Shown: piece after piece, positions 34,582 through 43,236 of the stretch
Layout of the letters: each line of letters starts with the position of its first letter
How positions within the stretch are numbered: the first letter of the stretch is position 1
DNA from: AP-15 sp963789025
GTDB lineage: Bacteria > Pseudomonadota > Alphaproteobacteria > ATCC43930 > CGMCC-115725
NCBI GenBank assembly: GCA_963789025.1
Contig: CAWBIT010000003.1
Location: forward strand, 558,001-622,000
DNA length: 64,000 nucleotides
Direction: 5' to 3'
Made by a program: the position numbers and the translations under genes
The notes under the pieces: model-generated
What the model was told of the DNA's origin: nothing
What the model saw: only the letters and a program-made list of their open reading frames with translations
The model's database searches: none

Positions 34582-35277
34582 TCAGACGGTCAGATAGCTG
34601 CGCACCGCCGCCTCGTCCATCTCTTCGCGGCGGCCGGACAGCACCACCTCGCCGCGCTGCATGACCAAGTATGACGCCGCGAGGTCGCGGGCGAATTCGA
34701 AATATTGCTCGACCAATAGGACCGCCATGTCGCCGCGTTCGGCGAGGGCGCGTATGACCCGCTCGATTTGCTTGATGATCGAGGGTTGGATACCTTCGGT
34801 CGGCTCGTCCAGGATCAACAGGCGCGGCCGCGTGACAAGGGCGCGACCGATGGCCAATTGCTGCTGCTGTCCACCCGACAGGTCGCCGCCGCGGCGGTTC
34901 AGCATTTCCTTCAACACCGGGAAAAGGGTGAAGATCTCGTCCGGAATGTTGCGCACGCTGCGCGCCAGTGGTGCGAAGCCGGTCATCAGGTTTTCCAGCA
35001 CCGTGAGTCGCGGAAAGATCTCACGGCCTTGCGGCACCAGCGCCAGGCCCGTGCGCGCACGTTCATGCGGCGGAAGCCCATTGAGCAGGCGGTCCTCCCA
35101 GCAGATACGGCCGGAACGGATCGGCTGAAGCCCGCAGATCGCCCGCAGCAGGCTGGTCTTGCCGACGCCGTTGCGGCCGAGGATGCAGGTCACTTCGCCC
35201 TTCCGCGCCGTCAGGCTGACGCGGCGCAGCGTGTGGCTCGCACCGTAGTAGAGATCGACGGCTTCGACCGACAACAT
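34582..35277 (-). CDS. urtE: Urea ABC transporter ATP-binding protein UrtE
   Basis: 231 residues. It has Walker A GRNGVGKTS (about 34-42), the ABC signature LSGGQQQQLAIGRALVT, Walker B LLILDEPTEGIQPS and the switch His/Gln region LLVEQYFEF. It fits the LivF-like UrtE group, which drives high-affinity urea import with UrtD. Last gene of urtABCDE, separated from urtD by a 481-bp repeat-rich spacer, so it may be less tightly co-expressed. Confidence 0.94.
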   Translation of the reverse strand: MLSVEAVDLYYGASHTLRRVSLTARKGEVTCILGRNGVGKTSLLRAICGLQPIRSGRICWEDRLLNGLPPHERARTGLALVPQGREIFPRLTVLENLMTGFAPLARSVRNIPDEIFTLFPVLKEMLNRRGGDLSGGQQQQLAIGRALVTRPRLLILDEPTEGIQPSIIKQIERVIRALAERGDMAVLLVEQYFEFARDLAASYLVMQRGEVVLSGRREEMDEAAVRSYLTV

Positions 35278-35758
35278 CGCTCAGCGCCTGCCGCCGCAGT
35301 TCGTCTCCCCCGCGAAAGCGGGGGTCGAGGGCTCCCGGCCAATCTGCCAGCCGCCCCCCTGTTCAAGCCAGGGGCAGGCTCTGGGTCCCCGCCTTCGCGC
35401 AGGGCTGTCCGAGGAAGCAGACCTGGTTGCGAGGCTACCGTGCCGTTTAAGCGCAATATTTCTGCCAGAGGGTGTCCGCCAGCCGATACCCGGGGCAAAA
35501 GCCCCGCTCCGGCCTTCAGGGGACAGAGGGAGGGGCCCGCGCAGCGGCAGGGCGAGGTGGGTGGCGGCGCGAACCCTTTGGTCGGCCCCCCTCACCCTGC
35601 CCTCTCCCCCCGGCCGGCGGAGGGAGAGGGCTAAACGGGCGTGGATCACGGAGAAATTTCTCTCACGGACTTTTGGAAAGGGGTCGTTAAATTCTCCCCG
35701 GCTAGTCCTGCGCTTTCGCGGGGACGACGAACAAGGCGGAAACTGGCAAGTCATAGCG
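35278..35758. repeat. Repeat-rich spacer between urtD and urtE
   Basis: 481 bases without a gene inside the urt operon. A perfect stem CCCCCGC-GAAA-GCGGGGG lies at 35307-35324. Near the right end CGCTTTCGCGGGGACGAC is an inverted relative of the left TCGTC...CCCCGCGAAAGCG, so the spacer is flanked by opposing copies of the same dispersed repeat. The middle carries GGGCGAGG/CCCTCACCCTGCCCTC tracts. It looks like nested repeat insertions that have pushed urtE away from urtD. Confidence 0.65.
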
Positions 35759-36514
35759 TCAGCGGCCGAGATAGACTTCGATCACGCGTGGATCGTCCTG
35801 AACGTGGTCGATCGAACCTTCCGCCAGGACAGATCCCTCGTGCAGCACGGTTACCCGCGCGCCCAGGCTGCGGACAAACGCCATGTCGTGCTCGACGACG
35901 ACAATCGTGCGGTCCTTGGCGAGATCGAGGATCAATTCGGCGGTTTCCTCGGTCTCCCGGTCGGTCATTCCGGCGACCGGCTCGTCGAGCAGCAACAGCG
36001 TGCGGTCGTGGATCAGCAGCATGCCGATTTCCAGCCACTGCTTTTGGCCGTGGCTCAAGGCGTCGGCCGACTGACCGCTCAGCTCGGTCAGCCCGATGCG
36101 AGCCAGCGTAGCGCCAATCCGATCGCGTCGATCGGTGGTTAGACGGGCAAACAGGGTACCCCAGGTGCTGCGACTGTCCGCCAGCGACAGTTCGAGGTTT
36201 TCAAAGACGGTCAGATTTTCGAATACGGTCGGCCGCTGAAATTTGCGGCCTATGCCGAGATTGGCGATTTCCGCTTCGTCGAGACGGGTCAGATTGGCCG
36301 TGCCTTGGAAGAAGACTTCGCCGGAATCGGGCCGGGTCTTGCCGGTGACGACATCCATCATCGTCGTCTTGCCGGCGCCGTTGGGGCCGATGATCGTGCG
36401 CAATTCGCCCGGTTCGACGATCAGCGAGAGCTCGTTCAACGCCTTGAACCCGTCGAAGCTGACCGTGACGCCGTTCAGGTAGAGTAGCGGCTCGGTCACG
36501 CCCGCCGCCTTCAC
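35759..36514 (-). CDS. urtD: Urea ABC transporter ATP-binding protein UrtD
   Basis: 251 residues from GTG 36514, which overlaps the urtC stop by four bases (GTGA). It has Walker A IGPNGAGKTT, the signature region LSHGQKQWLEIGMLL and Walker B LLLLDEPVAGMTDRE, with a switch segment VVVEHDMAFVR. LivG-like. A longer open frame to 36970 lies antisense or out of phase over urtC and is not used. Confidence 0.95.
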   Translation of the reverse strand: MKAAGVTEPLLYLNGVTVSFDGFKALNELSLIVEPGELRTIIGPNGAGKTTMMDVVTGKTRPDSGEVFFQGTANLTRLDEAEIANLGIGRKFQRPTVFENLTVFENLELSLADSRSTWGTLFARLTTDRRDRIGATLARIGLTELSGQSADALSHGQKQWLEIGMLLIHDRTLLLLDEPVAGMTDRETEETAELILDLAKDRTIVVVEHDMAFVRSLGARVTVLHEGSVLAEGSIDHVQDDPRVIEVYLGR

Positions 36515-37653
36515 ACCTGTTCTCCTGCCGGGACGGGGGCCGGTGCTCGCAGCCGGGTCCAACGGACCCGCCGCAAGATTCCGACGATCCCCGCCGGGAA
36601 CACTAGTGTCATCAGCACGAACAGGGCGCCGAGCATGAATAGCCAGGTTTCGGGGGCGGCGCCGGTCAGCCAGGTTTTCGCGGCATTGACGAGGATCGCG
36701 CCGACGATTGCTCCCGATAACGTGCCCCGCCCGCCGACCGAGACCCAGATGGCGATCTCGATCGAGTTTCCAGGAGAAAATTCGCTGGGGTTGATGATGC
36801 CGACTTGCGGGACATATAGCGCGCCCGCTATGCCCGCCAGGATCGCCGAGACCGTAAAGACGAACAGTTTTGCGTTTGTTACCGAATAGCCGAGAAAACG
36901 CACCCGGCTTTCGGCGTCGCGCAGAGCCAACAGGACGCGACCGAGTTTGGACGAGGTGATGTAACGGCACAGCAGATAGCCGAGCCCCAGGGCGGCCACC
37001 GAGGCGAGGTAAAGGCCGAGCCGGGTCGCCGGCTGGTGCACATCCCAGCCAAGGATGTCCTTGTAATCGGTCATCCCGTTATTGCCGCCAAATCCCATGT
37101 CGTTGCGGAAGAAGGCGAGCATCAGCGCATAGGTCATCGCCTGGGTGATGATCGATAGGTAGACCCCGGTGACGCGGGAGCGGAAGGCGAGCCAACCGAA
37201 AACCAGCGCAAGCAGCCCAGGAACCAGCATCACCATCGCCGCGGCCCAAGCGAAATGGTCGAACCCCCACCAGAACCACGGCAGCTTCTGCCAATTGAGG
37301 AAAACCATGAAGTCAGGCAGCAAGGGATTGCCGTATACCCCCCGCGTGCCGATCTGCCGCATCAGGTACATTCCCATGCAATACCCGCCCAGTGCGAAGA
37401 AGGCGCCCTGACCAAGGCTTAGAATGCCCGCATACCCCCAGATCAAGTCGAGGCTTAGCGCCAGGAGGGCATAGCAGAGGTATTTGCCCAATAAGGGAAT
37501 CAGGTAATCAGGCAATGCGGCGGCCGAATTCGAGGGTACCCAAAGATTGACGGCTGGAATCGCCACGGCGAGCAGCAGCCCGCACCCGAGGAAAGACGCC
37601 CAGAAGCCCGGGCTCCACGGTGTTCTGCGCGGGAGATGGCATGTCGAAACCAA
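36511..37653 (-). CDS. urtC: Urea ABC transporter permease UrtC
   Basis: 380 residues with about ten hydrophobic segments of the LivM type. Recognisable parts are YALLALSLDLIWGYAGILSL, GQGAFFALGGYCMGMYLM, GVYLSIITQAMTYALML, FGGNNGMTDYKDILG and ESRVRFLGYSVTNAKLFVFT. The inferred start is TTG 37653 directly behind the urtB stop (TAATTG), with a G-rich ribosome site within the urtB end. It forms the inner-membrane channel with UrtB. Confidence 0.93.
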   Translation of the reverse strand: MVSTCHLPRRTPWSPGFWASFLGCGLLLAVAIPAVNLWVPSNSAAALPDYLIPLLGKYLCYALLALSLDLIWGYAGILSLGQGAFFALGGYCMGMYLMRQIGTRGVYGNPLLPDFMVFLNWQKLPWFWWGFDHFAWAAAMVMLVPGLLALVFGWLAFRSRVTGVYLSIITQAMTYALMLAFFRNDMGFGGNNGMTDYKDILGWDVHQPATRLGLYLASVAALGLGYLLCRYITSSKLGRVLLALRDAESRVRFLGYSVTNAKLFVFTVSAILAGIAGALYVPQVGIINPSEFSPGNSIEIAIWVSVGGRGTLSGAIVGAILVNAAKTWLTGAAPETWLFMLGALFVLMTLVFPAGIVGILRRVRWTRLRAPAPVPAGEQV

Positions 37654-39297
37654 TTAGCCCCCCGCCTCTACGGTTCGGCCCCTCAGGGCGAAAAGTCCGC
37701 GAGGTCTCCGCTGGATGAACAGGATGATCGCCACCAGCACGACGATCTTGCCGAGGATCGCCCCAGCGACCGGTTCGAGAAATTTGTTGACGATGCCGAG
37801 CGACAGCGCGCCGACCAAAGTGCCCATCAAGTTGCCGACCCCGCCGAACACGACAACGAGAAAGCTGTCTACGATATAGATCGTACCAAGATTAGGGCTG
37901 ACATTGCCGACTTGGCTAAGCGCCACCCCGGCCATCCCGGCAATCCCTGAGCCGAGCCCAAAGGTCAGGGCATCGACCCGCGCCGTGCGAATGCCCATGA
38001 CTGAAGCCATCGGGCGGTTCTGCGTAACCGCGCGCATATGCAGCCCAAAGCTGGTGCGGTTGAGTATGAGCGCCAGCACCCCTAAGACGACAAAGCAGAA
38101 AAGAATGATGACGATGCGGTTCCAGGTAACTGTAAAGCCGCCGATCAGGTCGAAGCCGCCGGTCATCCAGGCGGGGTTGGAGACCGCCTTGTTCGGCGAG
38201 CCGAAAATCGAGCGCACTGCCTGCTGCAAGATCAAACTGACTCCCCAGGTGGCGAGCAAGGTTTCGAGGGGGCGGCCATAGAGAAAGCGGATGACGCTGC
38301 GCTCGAGCACCACGCCGACCGCCCCGGCAAACAAAAACGCTACCGGCACCGCGACGACGAGGTATGCGTCGATCCAGCCGGGCGGCAAAAAGGCGCGGAA
38401 AAACTGCTGGCAGACATAGGCAGCATAGGCGCCGAGCATGATCATTTCGCCGTGCGCCATGTTGATGACGCCCATGACGCCAAAAGTGATCGCAAGACCG
38501 ATCGCGGCGAGCAGCAAGATGCTGCCGAGGCTGATGCCTTGAAACAAATTGGCGGCAAGACCAACCAACCAGAGGCGGTTGTCGATCGAGGCGAGCGCAG
38601 CGTCCGCCGCGCGGCGCACCTCGGGATCGGTATCCGGTGCGGCCCGGACCTCGTCGAGTAGGTTCTTGATCTGCGGGTCGGTGGTTGTGCCGAGGGAGCG
38701 CGCGGCGGCGAGCCTCTCCGGCTTGGTGCCTGAGACGAGCCGCGCCGCTGAGAGGCTCTGCTCCATTGCCGCGCGGATTTCCGAATCCTTTTCGAGGGCG
38801 ATGGCTTTTTCGAGAAGGGCCGCCTCGTCGGACGACGGATGTCGCAGCGCATCCCGAGCCGCGGCGAGTTGGGCAGCGGGATCGGCGCTAAACAGGGTCA
38901 GCTCGCCGAGCGCGCCCTCTATAGTGCCGCGAAGGCGGTTGTTGACCCGGATTCGGTCGAGCGCCTCTGCCTTTATATCGGGGACATCGGCCCCGGTCAG
39001 CGGATCGATGAGCTTCGTCGCATCGGAGACCAGAACGCGGCCATCCGGCGCTTTGTGCAGGCGGCCGTCGTTCAGAGCAGCAAGAACTGCAACGGCCCGC
39101 CCGTCACCGAGCTTGCCGAGCGCGACGACTGCTTGCTCTTTCCCGGCAAAGCTGTCGGCCCCGAGAGCGGAGACTAGAGTTGCGAACTCGTCCGCGCGCG
39201 CCGGCAATGTCACGGAAAGCAGGATCAATACTATCGCCGTCGCCACTATCGCAGTCGCCCGGGCAGCGCGCGTGATCGCTGGGGCCGTGACCCTCAC
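37654..39297 (-). CDS. urtB: Urea ABC transporter permease UrtB (long form)
   Basis: About 547 residues if it starts at GTG 39297. A signal peptide (RAARATAIVATAIVLILLS to ARA) leads to a ~220-residue periplasmic HEAT-like region (LVSALGADSFAGKEQAVVAL, KLGDGRAVAVLAALNDG), typical of proteobacterial UrtB. The LivH-like permease follows: LLLAAIGLAITFGVMGVINM, AHGEMIMLGAYAAYVCQQF and MRAVTQNRPMASVMGIRTAR. The frame is open to 39438, but that extra part overlaps the end of urtA and is encoded by a palindromic repeat (39288-39378), so I prefer the start at the repeat edge. The exact start is uncertain. Confidence 0.92.
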   Translation of the reverse strand: MRVTAPAITRAARATAIVATAIVLILLSVTLPARADEFATLVSALGADSFAGKEQAVVALGKLGDGRAVAVLAALNDGRLHKAPDGRVLVSDATKLIDPLTGADVPDIKAEALDRIRVNNRLRGTIEGALGELTLFSADPAAQLAAARDALRHPSSDEAALLEKAIALEKDSEIRAAMEQSLSAARLVSGTKPERLAAARSLGTTTDPQIKNLLDEVRAAPDTDPEVRRAADAALASIDNRLWLVGLAANLFQGISLGSILLLAAIGLAITFGVMGVINMAHGEMIMLGAYAAYVCQQFFRAFLPPGWIDAYLVVAVPVAFLFAGAVGVVLERSVIRFLYGRPLETLLATWGVSLILQQAVRSIFGSPNKAVSNPAWMTGGFDLIGGFTVTWNRIVIILFCFVVLGVLALILNRTSFGLHMRAVTQNRPMASVMGIRTARVDALTFGLGSGIAGMAGVALSQVGNVSPNLGTIYIVDSFLVVVFGGVGNLMGTLVGALSLGIVNKFLEPVAGAILGKIVVLVAIILFIQRRPRGLFALRGRTVEAGG

Positions 39298-39378
39298 CCA
39301 CCAAGCCCAGCAGACTCGGTCCCCCCTCTCCCGCAATGCGGGAGAGGGTGTCGAGCGCAGCGAGGCGGGTGAGGGTGA
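39288..39378. repeat. Palindromic repeat at the urtA-urtB junction
   Basis: It is bounded by inverted GTGACCCTCACCC / GGGTGAGGGTGAC and contains the hairpin CTCTCCCGC-AAT-GCGGGAGAG and a CACCAAGCCC tract. It is the same family as the element at 13948-14153. Read in the urtB frame it encodes a Ser/Pro/Arg-rich stretch (SPSPASLRSTPSPALRERG) nearly identical to that in the WcbI-like protein. Confidence 0.8.
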
Positions 39379-39395
39379 CACCGCCCCCGGTCCGC

Positions 39396-40676
39396 TTAGT
39401 CCGTGTATTTGGGTGCCGTACAGTTGCCGCAGACCCACGGATAAGTCCAGTCGGCGATCTTGCCTTTATCCTCCGCGAGGTAGGGGCTCCAGGCGTCGGC
39501 CTTGATCGTCTCCTTGGTCTGCCAAACGACGTCGAACTGCCCGTTCGCCTGGATCTCGCCGATCATAACCGGCTTTGAAAGATGGTGGTTGTTGTTCATG
39601 ACCTCGACAAAGCCGCTCGGCGCCTTGACCTTTTGACCGTACATCGCTTGCCGAACCGCATCGACATCGGTCGTGCCCGCCTGCTCGACGGCCTGCTTCC
39701 ACATCTTGAACCCGATATAGTGGGCTTCCATCGGGTCGTTGGTGACACGCTTCGGATTCTTGATGTAATCGTGCCACTGCTTGATGAACGCGTCGTTTGT
39801 CGGGTTCTTGACCAACTCGAAGTAGTTCCAGGCGGCCAGATGACCGACCAGGTTTTTTGTGTCAATGCCGGCGAGCTCTTCCTCGCCCACCGAGAAAGCG
39901 ACGACCGGAATATCCGACGCCTTGATGCCGGCATTGGCGAGCTCCTTGTAGAAAGGCACGTTGGCGTCGCCGTTGATTGTCGAGACCACCGCGGTCTTCT
40001 TGCCGGCCGAGGCAAAGCTCTTAATCGCCGCAACCTCGGTCTGCCAATCGGAAAACCCGAACGGGGTGTAGTTGATTTTGATGTCTTCGGGCGCAACTCC
40101 CTTCGACTTCAGGAAGGCTTCAAGGATTTTGTTGGTAGTGCGCGGATAGACGTAGTCAGTGCCTTCCAATACCCAGCGTTTGACTGTTCCGCCTTCCTCG
40201 CCCATCAGGTACTCGACCGCAGGGATGGCCTGTTGGTTCGGCGCGGCACCCGTGTAGAAGACGTTGTTCGAGCTCTCTTCGCCTTCATATTGCACCGGAT
40301 AGTATAAGAGGCCATTGAGTTCCTCAAATACGGGCAGAACCGACTTCCGCGACACCGAAGTCCAGCACCCGAACACCGCGGCGACTTTGTCTTTGGACAA
40401 CAGATCGCGCGCCTTCTCGGCGAAAAGCGGCCAGTTGGAAGCCGGATCGACGACCACCGCCTCGACCTTCTTGCCCAGCAGCCCGCCCTTTTTGTTTACG
40501 TCGTCCACCATCATCAGGATGGTGTCCTTCAGGGTCGTCTCGCTGATCGCCATCGTTCCCGACAGCGAATGCAAGACGCCGATCCTGATCGTGCCTCCAC
40601 TCTGGGCGGTTGCCGCCATCGGCGCACCCGCGATGACGGCTGCCGCGACTGCGGCGTGCCACATTCTGTTCAGCAC
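39396..40676 (-). CDS. urtA: Urea ABC transporter substrate-binding protein UrtA
   Basis: 426 residues from GTG 40676 (GGGAGG 6 bases upstream; the frame is open to 40766). A signal peptide (MWHAAVAAAVIAGAPMAATA) is followed by a periplasmic binding fold with UrtA motifs: IRIGVLHSLSGTMAISET, FGCWTSVSRKSVLPVFEE, LLYYPVQYEGEESSNNVFYT, YPRTTNKILEAFL and the end DWTYPWVCGNC. It captures urea for UrtBCDE. First gene of the operon; transcription is often nitrogen-controlled in relatives, but no clear NtrC site was recognised in the 208-bp upstream region. Confidence 0.96.
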   Translation of the reverse strand: MLNRMWHAAVAAAVIAGAPMAATAQSGGTIRIGVLHSLSGTMAISETTLKDTILMMVDDVNKKGGLLGKKVEAVVVDPASNWPLFAEKARDLLSKDKVAAVFGCWTSVSRKSVLPVFEELNGLLYYPVQYEGEESSNNVFYTGAAPNQQAIPAVEYLMGEEGGTVKRWVLEGTDYVYPRTTNKILEAFLKSKGVAPEDIKINYTPFGFSDWQTEVAAIKSFASAGKKTAVVSTINGDANVPFYKELANAGIKASDIPVVAFSVGEEELAGIDTKNLVGHLAAWNYFELVKNPTNDAFIKQWHDYIKNPKRVTNDPMEAHYIGFKMWKQAVEQAGTTDVDAVRQAMYGQKVKAPSGFVEVMNNNHHLSKPVMIGEIQANGQFDVVWQTKETIKADAWSPYLAEDKGKIADWTYPWVCGNCTAPKYTD

Positions 40677-40884
40677 CTGGTGCCTCCCTCGTTTACATGT
40701 CTCGGCCCGGAGGGCCGGCCTCGGTGAACGAGCAAGATCGAGGCCAATCACCGTCATCGCACCCATAATCCTAGGTAAGGAAATGGAGCAGGCTGCAGTG
40801 CCTAAACAATGGGCAGTATTGTCGATCTACCTGGCGACATGCGCGCCATTGTCGTATGTTTCGGCAACAGCTTCGGGGATCGCG

Positions 40885-41283
40885 ATGACCGACCAGGATG
40901 CCGTGCTTGCGGCCAATCTCGAGTTTTATCGAGCGTTTGCCGCGCGTGATCTCCCCGCGATGGACGCGCTCTGGGCACGACGGGCACCGGTCGCCTGCCT
41001 TCACCCGGGATGGACAGCGCTTAAGGACCGCGACGCGATCATCGAGAGCTGGGCCGGGATCCTCTCGAACCCCGACGCGCCACGCATCGCCTGTTTTGAC
41101 GAGCACGCATTCTTTTACGGCGACGTTGCGCTGGTGTTGTGCGAGGAGGAGCTCGAAGGCGGCGCCCTGGCCGCGAGCAACTTCTTTGTCCGCGAAGACG
41201 GAGTGTGGCGCATTGCCCACCACCAAGCTGGCCAGATCGTCCGGCCGCAGGCCGAAAGACGCCGTCCATCCCGACTGAATTGA
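40885..41283 (+). CDS. SnoaL-like (NTF2-fold) protein
   Basis: 132 residues. DAVLAANLEFYRAFAARDLP, MDALWARRAPVACLHPGWTA, GRDAIIESW-like LKDRDAIIESWAGI, and VREDGVWRIAHHQAGQ form the cone-shaped NTF2/SnoaL-like fold seen in small isomerases and stress proteins. The substrate is not known. ATG 40885 is chosen at the domain start; the open frame extends leftwards over the urtA promoter and signal region without support. Divergent from urtA. Confidence 0.82.
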   Translation: MTDQDAVLAANLEFYRAFAARDLPAMDALWARRAPVACLHPGWTALKDRDAIIESWAGILSNPDAPRIACFDEHAFFYGDVALVLCEEELEGGALAASNFFVREDGVWRIAHHQAGQIVRPQAERRRPSRLN

Positions 41284-41447
41284 GGCGCGTCGCGGATATT
41301 CTGAGAGGTGCCGTCCAGGCGGCGGCGCGACCGAAAATTTTTAATTCAATCGTGTGATCCTGTTCACACGCAGTGCCGAAAAAGGTGGCGAGAATAGCCG
41401 CTTCTCGGGTTATCGCTTCATTGCAACGGGATCAAGGTCCTTCTGGA

Positions 41448-41600
41448 ATGACGGAGACGGCTTTTTCTGCGCTCGTCCGGGCGTGGGCCACGACAATGAT
41501 TGCCATGTCACTGCTTATCGTGGCGCTTGCTTTGGCGAGGGCTCGGGACAGCTCGATTTATTTGCATGGGCTGCAGGAAGCCTTGAAGCTCGACGTGTGA
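41448..41600 (+). CDS. Possible small single-TM protein (50 aa)
   Basis: The product MTETAFSALVRAWATTMIAM, SLLIVALALARARDSSIYLH, GLQEALKLDV has one clear hydrophobic helix (about 14-34). A longer frame begins at 41373. There is no strong ribosome site, and it overlaps the 3' end of the convergent amidase gene. It is listed because the helix looks real, but it may be a chance frame. Confidence 0.3.
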   Translation: MTETAFSALVRAWATTMIAMSLLIVALALARARDSSIYLHGLQEALKLDV

Positions 41601-42328
41601 GCGGCGCTGCCTGCCGCGTCCCTTGATCGCGCGAAAGCCTCCCTCACTTCCGATAGGCGGACCGCGGTTTCCGCGTCGAGCCGGCCGTCGCAGCATCTTT
41701 GTCGGAAGCGGCGCTGAAATGCGGCGAGCGCGGGCGTTTGCAAGTCGGCCTTCGCGCAATATCCGATAGATGAGAGGTTACCTACCGACTCGGCGGGATT
41801 GATCTCAAACCCCTGAGATGCCGGCATCGCTGGTGGCCAGATTCCGATGCCGGCGCGGGCGAGTTTGGCCCAGTCGAACAATTCGCCGGGATCGCTCTTG
41901 CGCTCCGGCGCAATGTCCGAGTGGCCGACCACCCGATGGGGCGGGATCGAATGCCGGGCGACCAGGTCCCGGCACAAACGTTCGACGGACGCCATTTGCG
42001 CTTCGGGGAACGGGCGATATCCCCATTCGTGGCCGGGGTTGACGATCTCGATCCCGAGGGAAACGGCGTTGAGGTCGCTCTCTCCCTCCCAACAGGAAAC
42101 CCCCGCGTGAAACGCGCGCCGGTTCTCGGGAACGAGCCGCCAGATCACGCCGTTTTCTTCGATGACGTAATGGGCGCTGACACGGGCGTCGAGATCGCAA
42201 AGCCGCTCCAACGCCGCCGCTGCAGTAGTCATGCCGGTGTAATGGAGTACCAGCATGTCGATGCGCGCGGGTTCAGGGCGGGGGCCGTAATTCGGCGAGA
42301 AGCGGTCGATTGCCTGCAGTTGGATCAC
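41558..42328 (-). CDS. N-acetylmuramoyl-L-alanine amidase (AmpD type)
   Basis: 256 residues from GTG 42328, which overlaps the stop of the DjlA-like gene by four bases (GTGA). Amidase_2 motifs include the zinc ligand His in MLVLHYTGM, HYVIEENGVIWRLVPE, NPGHEWGYRPFPEAQ and VVGHSDIAPERKSDPGELFD with the second His and Asp. A peptidoglycan-binding-like C-terminal part (about 185-235: AKADLQTPALAAFQRRFRQR) follows. It cleaves the amide between MurNAc and L-Ala in cell-wall fragments. No signal peptide is seen, so the recycling (cytoplasmic) role of AmpD is likely. Confidence 0.92.
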   Translation of the reverse strand: MIQLQAIDRFSPNYGPRPEPARIDMLVLHYTGMTTAAAALERLCDLDARVSAHYVIEENGVIWRLVPENRRAFHAGVSCWEGESDLNAVSLGIEIVNPGHEWGYRPFPEAQMASVERLCRDLVARHSIPPHRVVGHSDIAPERKSDPGELFDWAKLARAGIGIWPPAMPASQGFEINPAESVGNLSSIGYCAKADLQTPALAAFQRRFRQRCCDGRLDAETAVRLSEVREAFARSRDAAGSAAHTSSFKASCSPCK

Positions 42329-43074
42329 GCCGGGCGCGCTTCGCTCTTCGCAATTTGGTCGTAAGCGGCGTTGATCCGCGCGATCCGGGCGGTCGCCAGC
42401 GCGACGCATTCGGGTGGCAGCCCTTGCGCGATCACGAGATCGGGATGAGTTTCACGGACCAGACGATGATAGGCCTCGCGGATTGCGCCCAGGGAGGTCC
42501 CGGGCGACACGCCGAGAATTGCGTAGGGATCTTCGGCGGCATCCGCTTGCGGGCCGACGTGGAGGGCCCGAATGCGGGCATAATCCGCAAAGTCAAAGCC
42601 GAAATGGCGGGCGACTTCGCGCAGGTAGTCGTCCTCGGCGGTGCAGACGAGCCCATCGGCGAGGGCGATGTGAAAAAGACCGCCAAGAAGGTCCTCAAGG
42701 ACCGCCCGATCATCGGCAAACAGCCGGCCCACTTGTCGAGCGTAGCTCTCGAACCCGGCGGTGCTTTTCCGGGCAAGATCGAAGACGAGCCGGACATGCT
42801 GCTCTTCGCCCGGCGGCACCTGAAACACCTCGCCGAAGGCGGCGACCTCGTCGCGGGTCACTGCGCCGTCGGCCTTTGCCATTTTGGCGCCGAGTGCAAT
42901 CACGGCGATCGTGAACGCGATCCGGCGGCGCGGGTCGCCATTCGCGTCCGCGCCGTGGCCGTGCGGCGGCAGCCAGCTCGGGATCAGACGCGCTGCGCTC
43001 GCCAGCAGATTGCCGAGCGGGCCGCCAAACGACAAGTCTCGGGCGCCGGCAATGATACGGCCAACAAAGCTCAT
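42325..43074 (-). CDS. DjlA-like TerB/J-domain co-chaperone
   Basis: 249 residues. A TerB-like helical domain (about 50-170: IAFTIAVIALGAKMAKADG, AFGEVFQVPPGEEQHVRLVF, VLEDLLGGLFHIALADG) precedes a C-terminal J domain (about 185-245: YAILGVSPGTSLGAIREAYH, RLVRETHPDLVIAQGLPPEC) with the HPD motif that stimulates DnaK. Unlike E. coli DjlA there is no obvious N-terminal TM segment, only a weak hydrophobic stretch. It is translationally coupled to the amidase gene. Confidence 0.9.
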   Translation of the reverse strand: MSFVGRIIAGARDLSFGGPLGNLLASAARLIPSWLPPHGHGADANGDPRRRIAFTIAVIALGAKMAKADGAVTRDEVAAFGEVFQVPPGEEQHVRLVFDLARKSTAGFESYARQVGRLFADDRAVLEDLLGGLFHIALADGLVCTAEDDYLREVARHFGFDFADYARIRALHVGPQADAAEDPYAILGVSPGTSLGAIREAYHRLVRETHPDLVIAQGLPPECVALATARIARINAAYDQIAKSEARPA

Positions 43075-43236
43075 CGAGTTCGAGGCAAGAGGTACGAACG
43101 GATAAACGAAGGGTGAGGTGATTTCGTCGGATTAACGCTTCCGCATCGTCAACCTATGGTACAAATTCGCGACAAAATTGCAAGTCGTCTCTCGGGAGGA
43201 GCGCGATCATGACATACACCAAGGCTGTCTCTGCAA

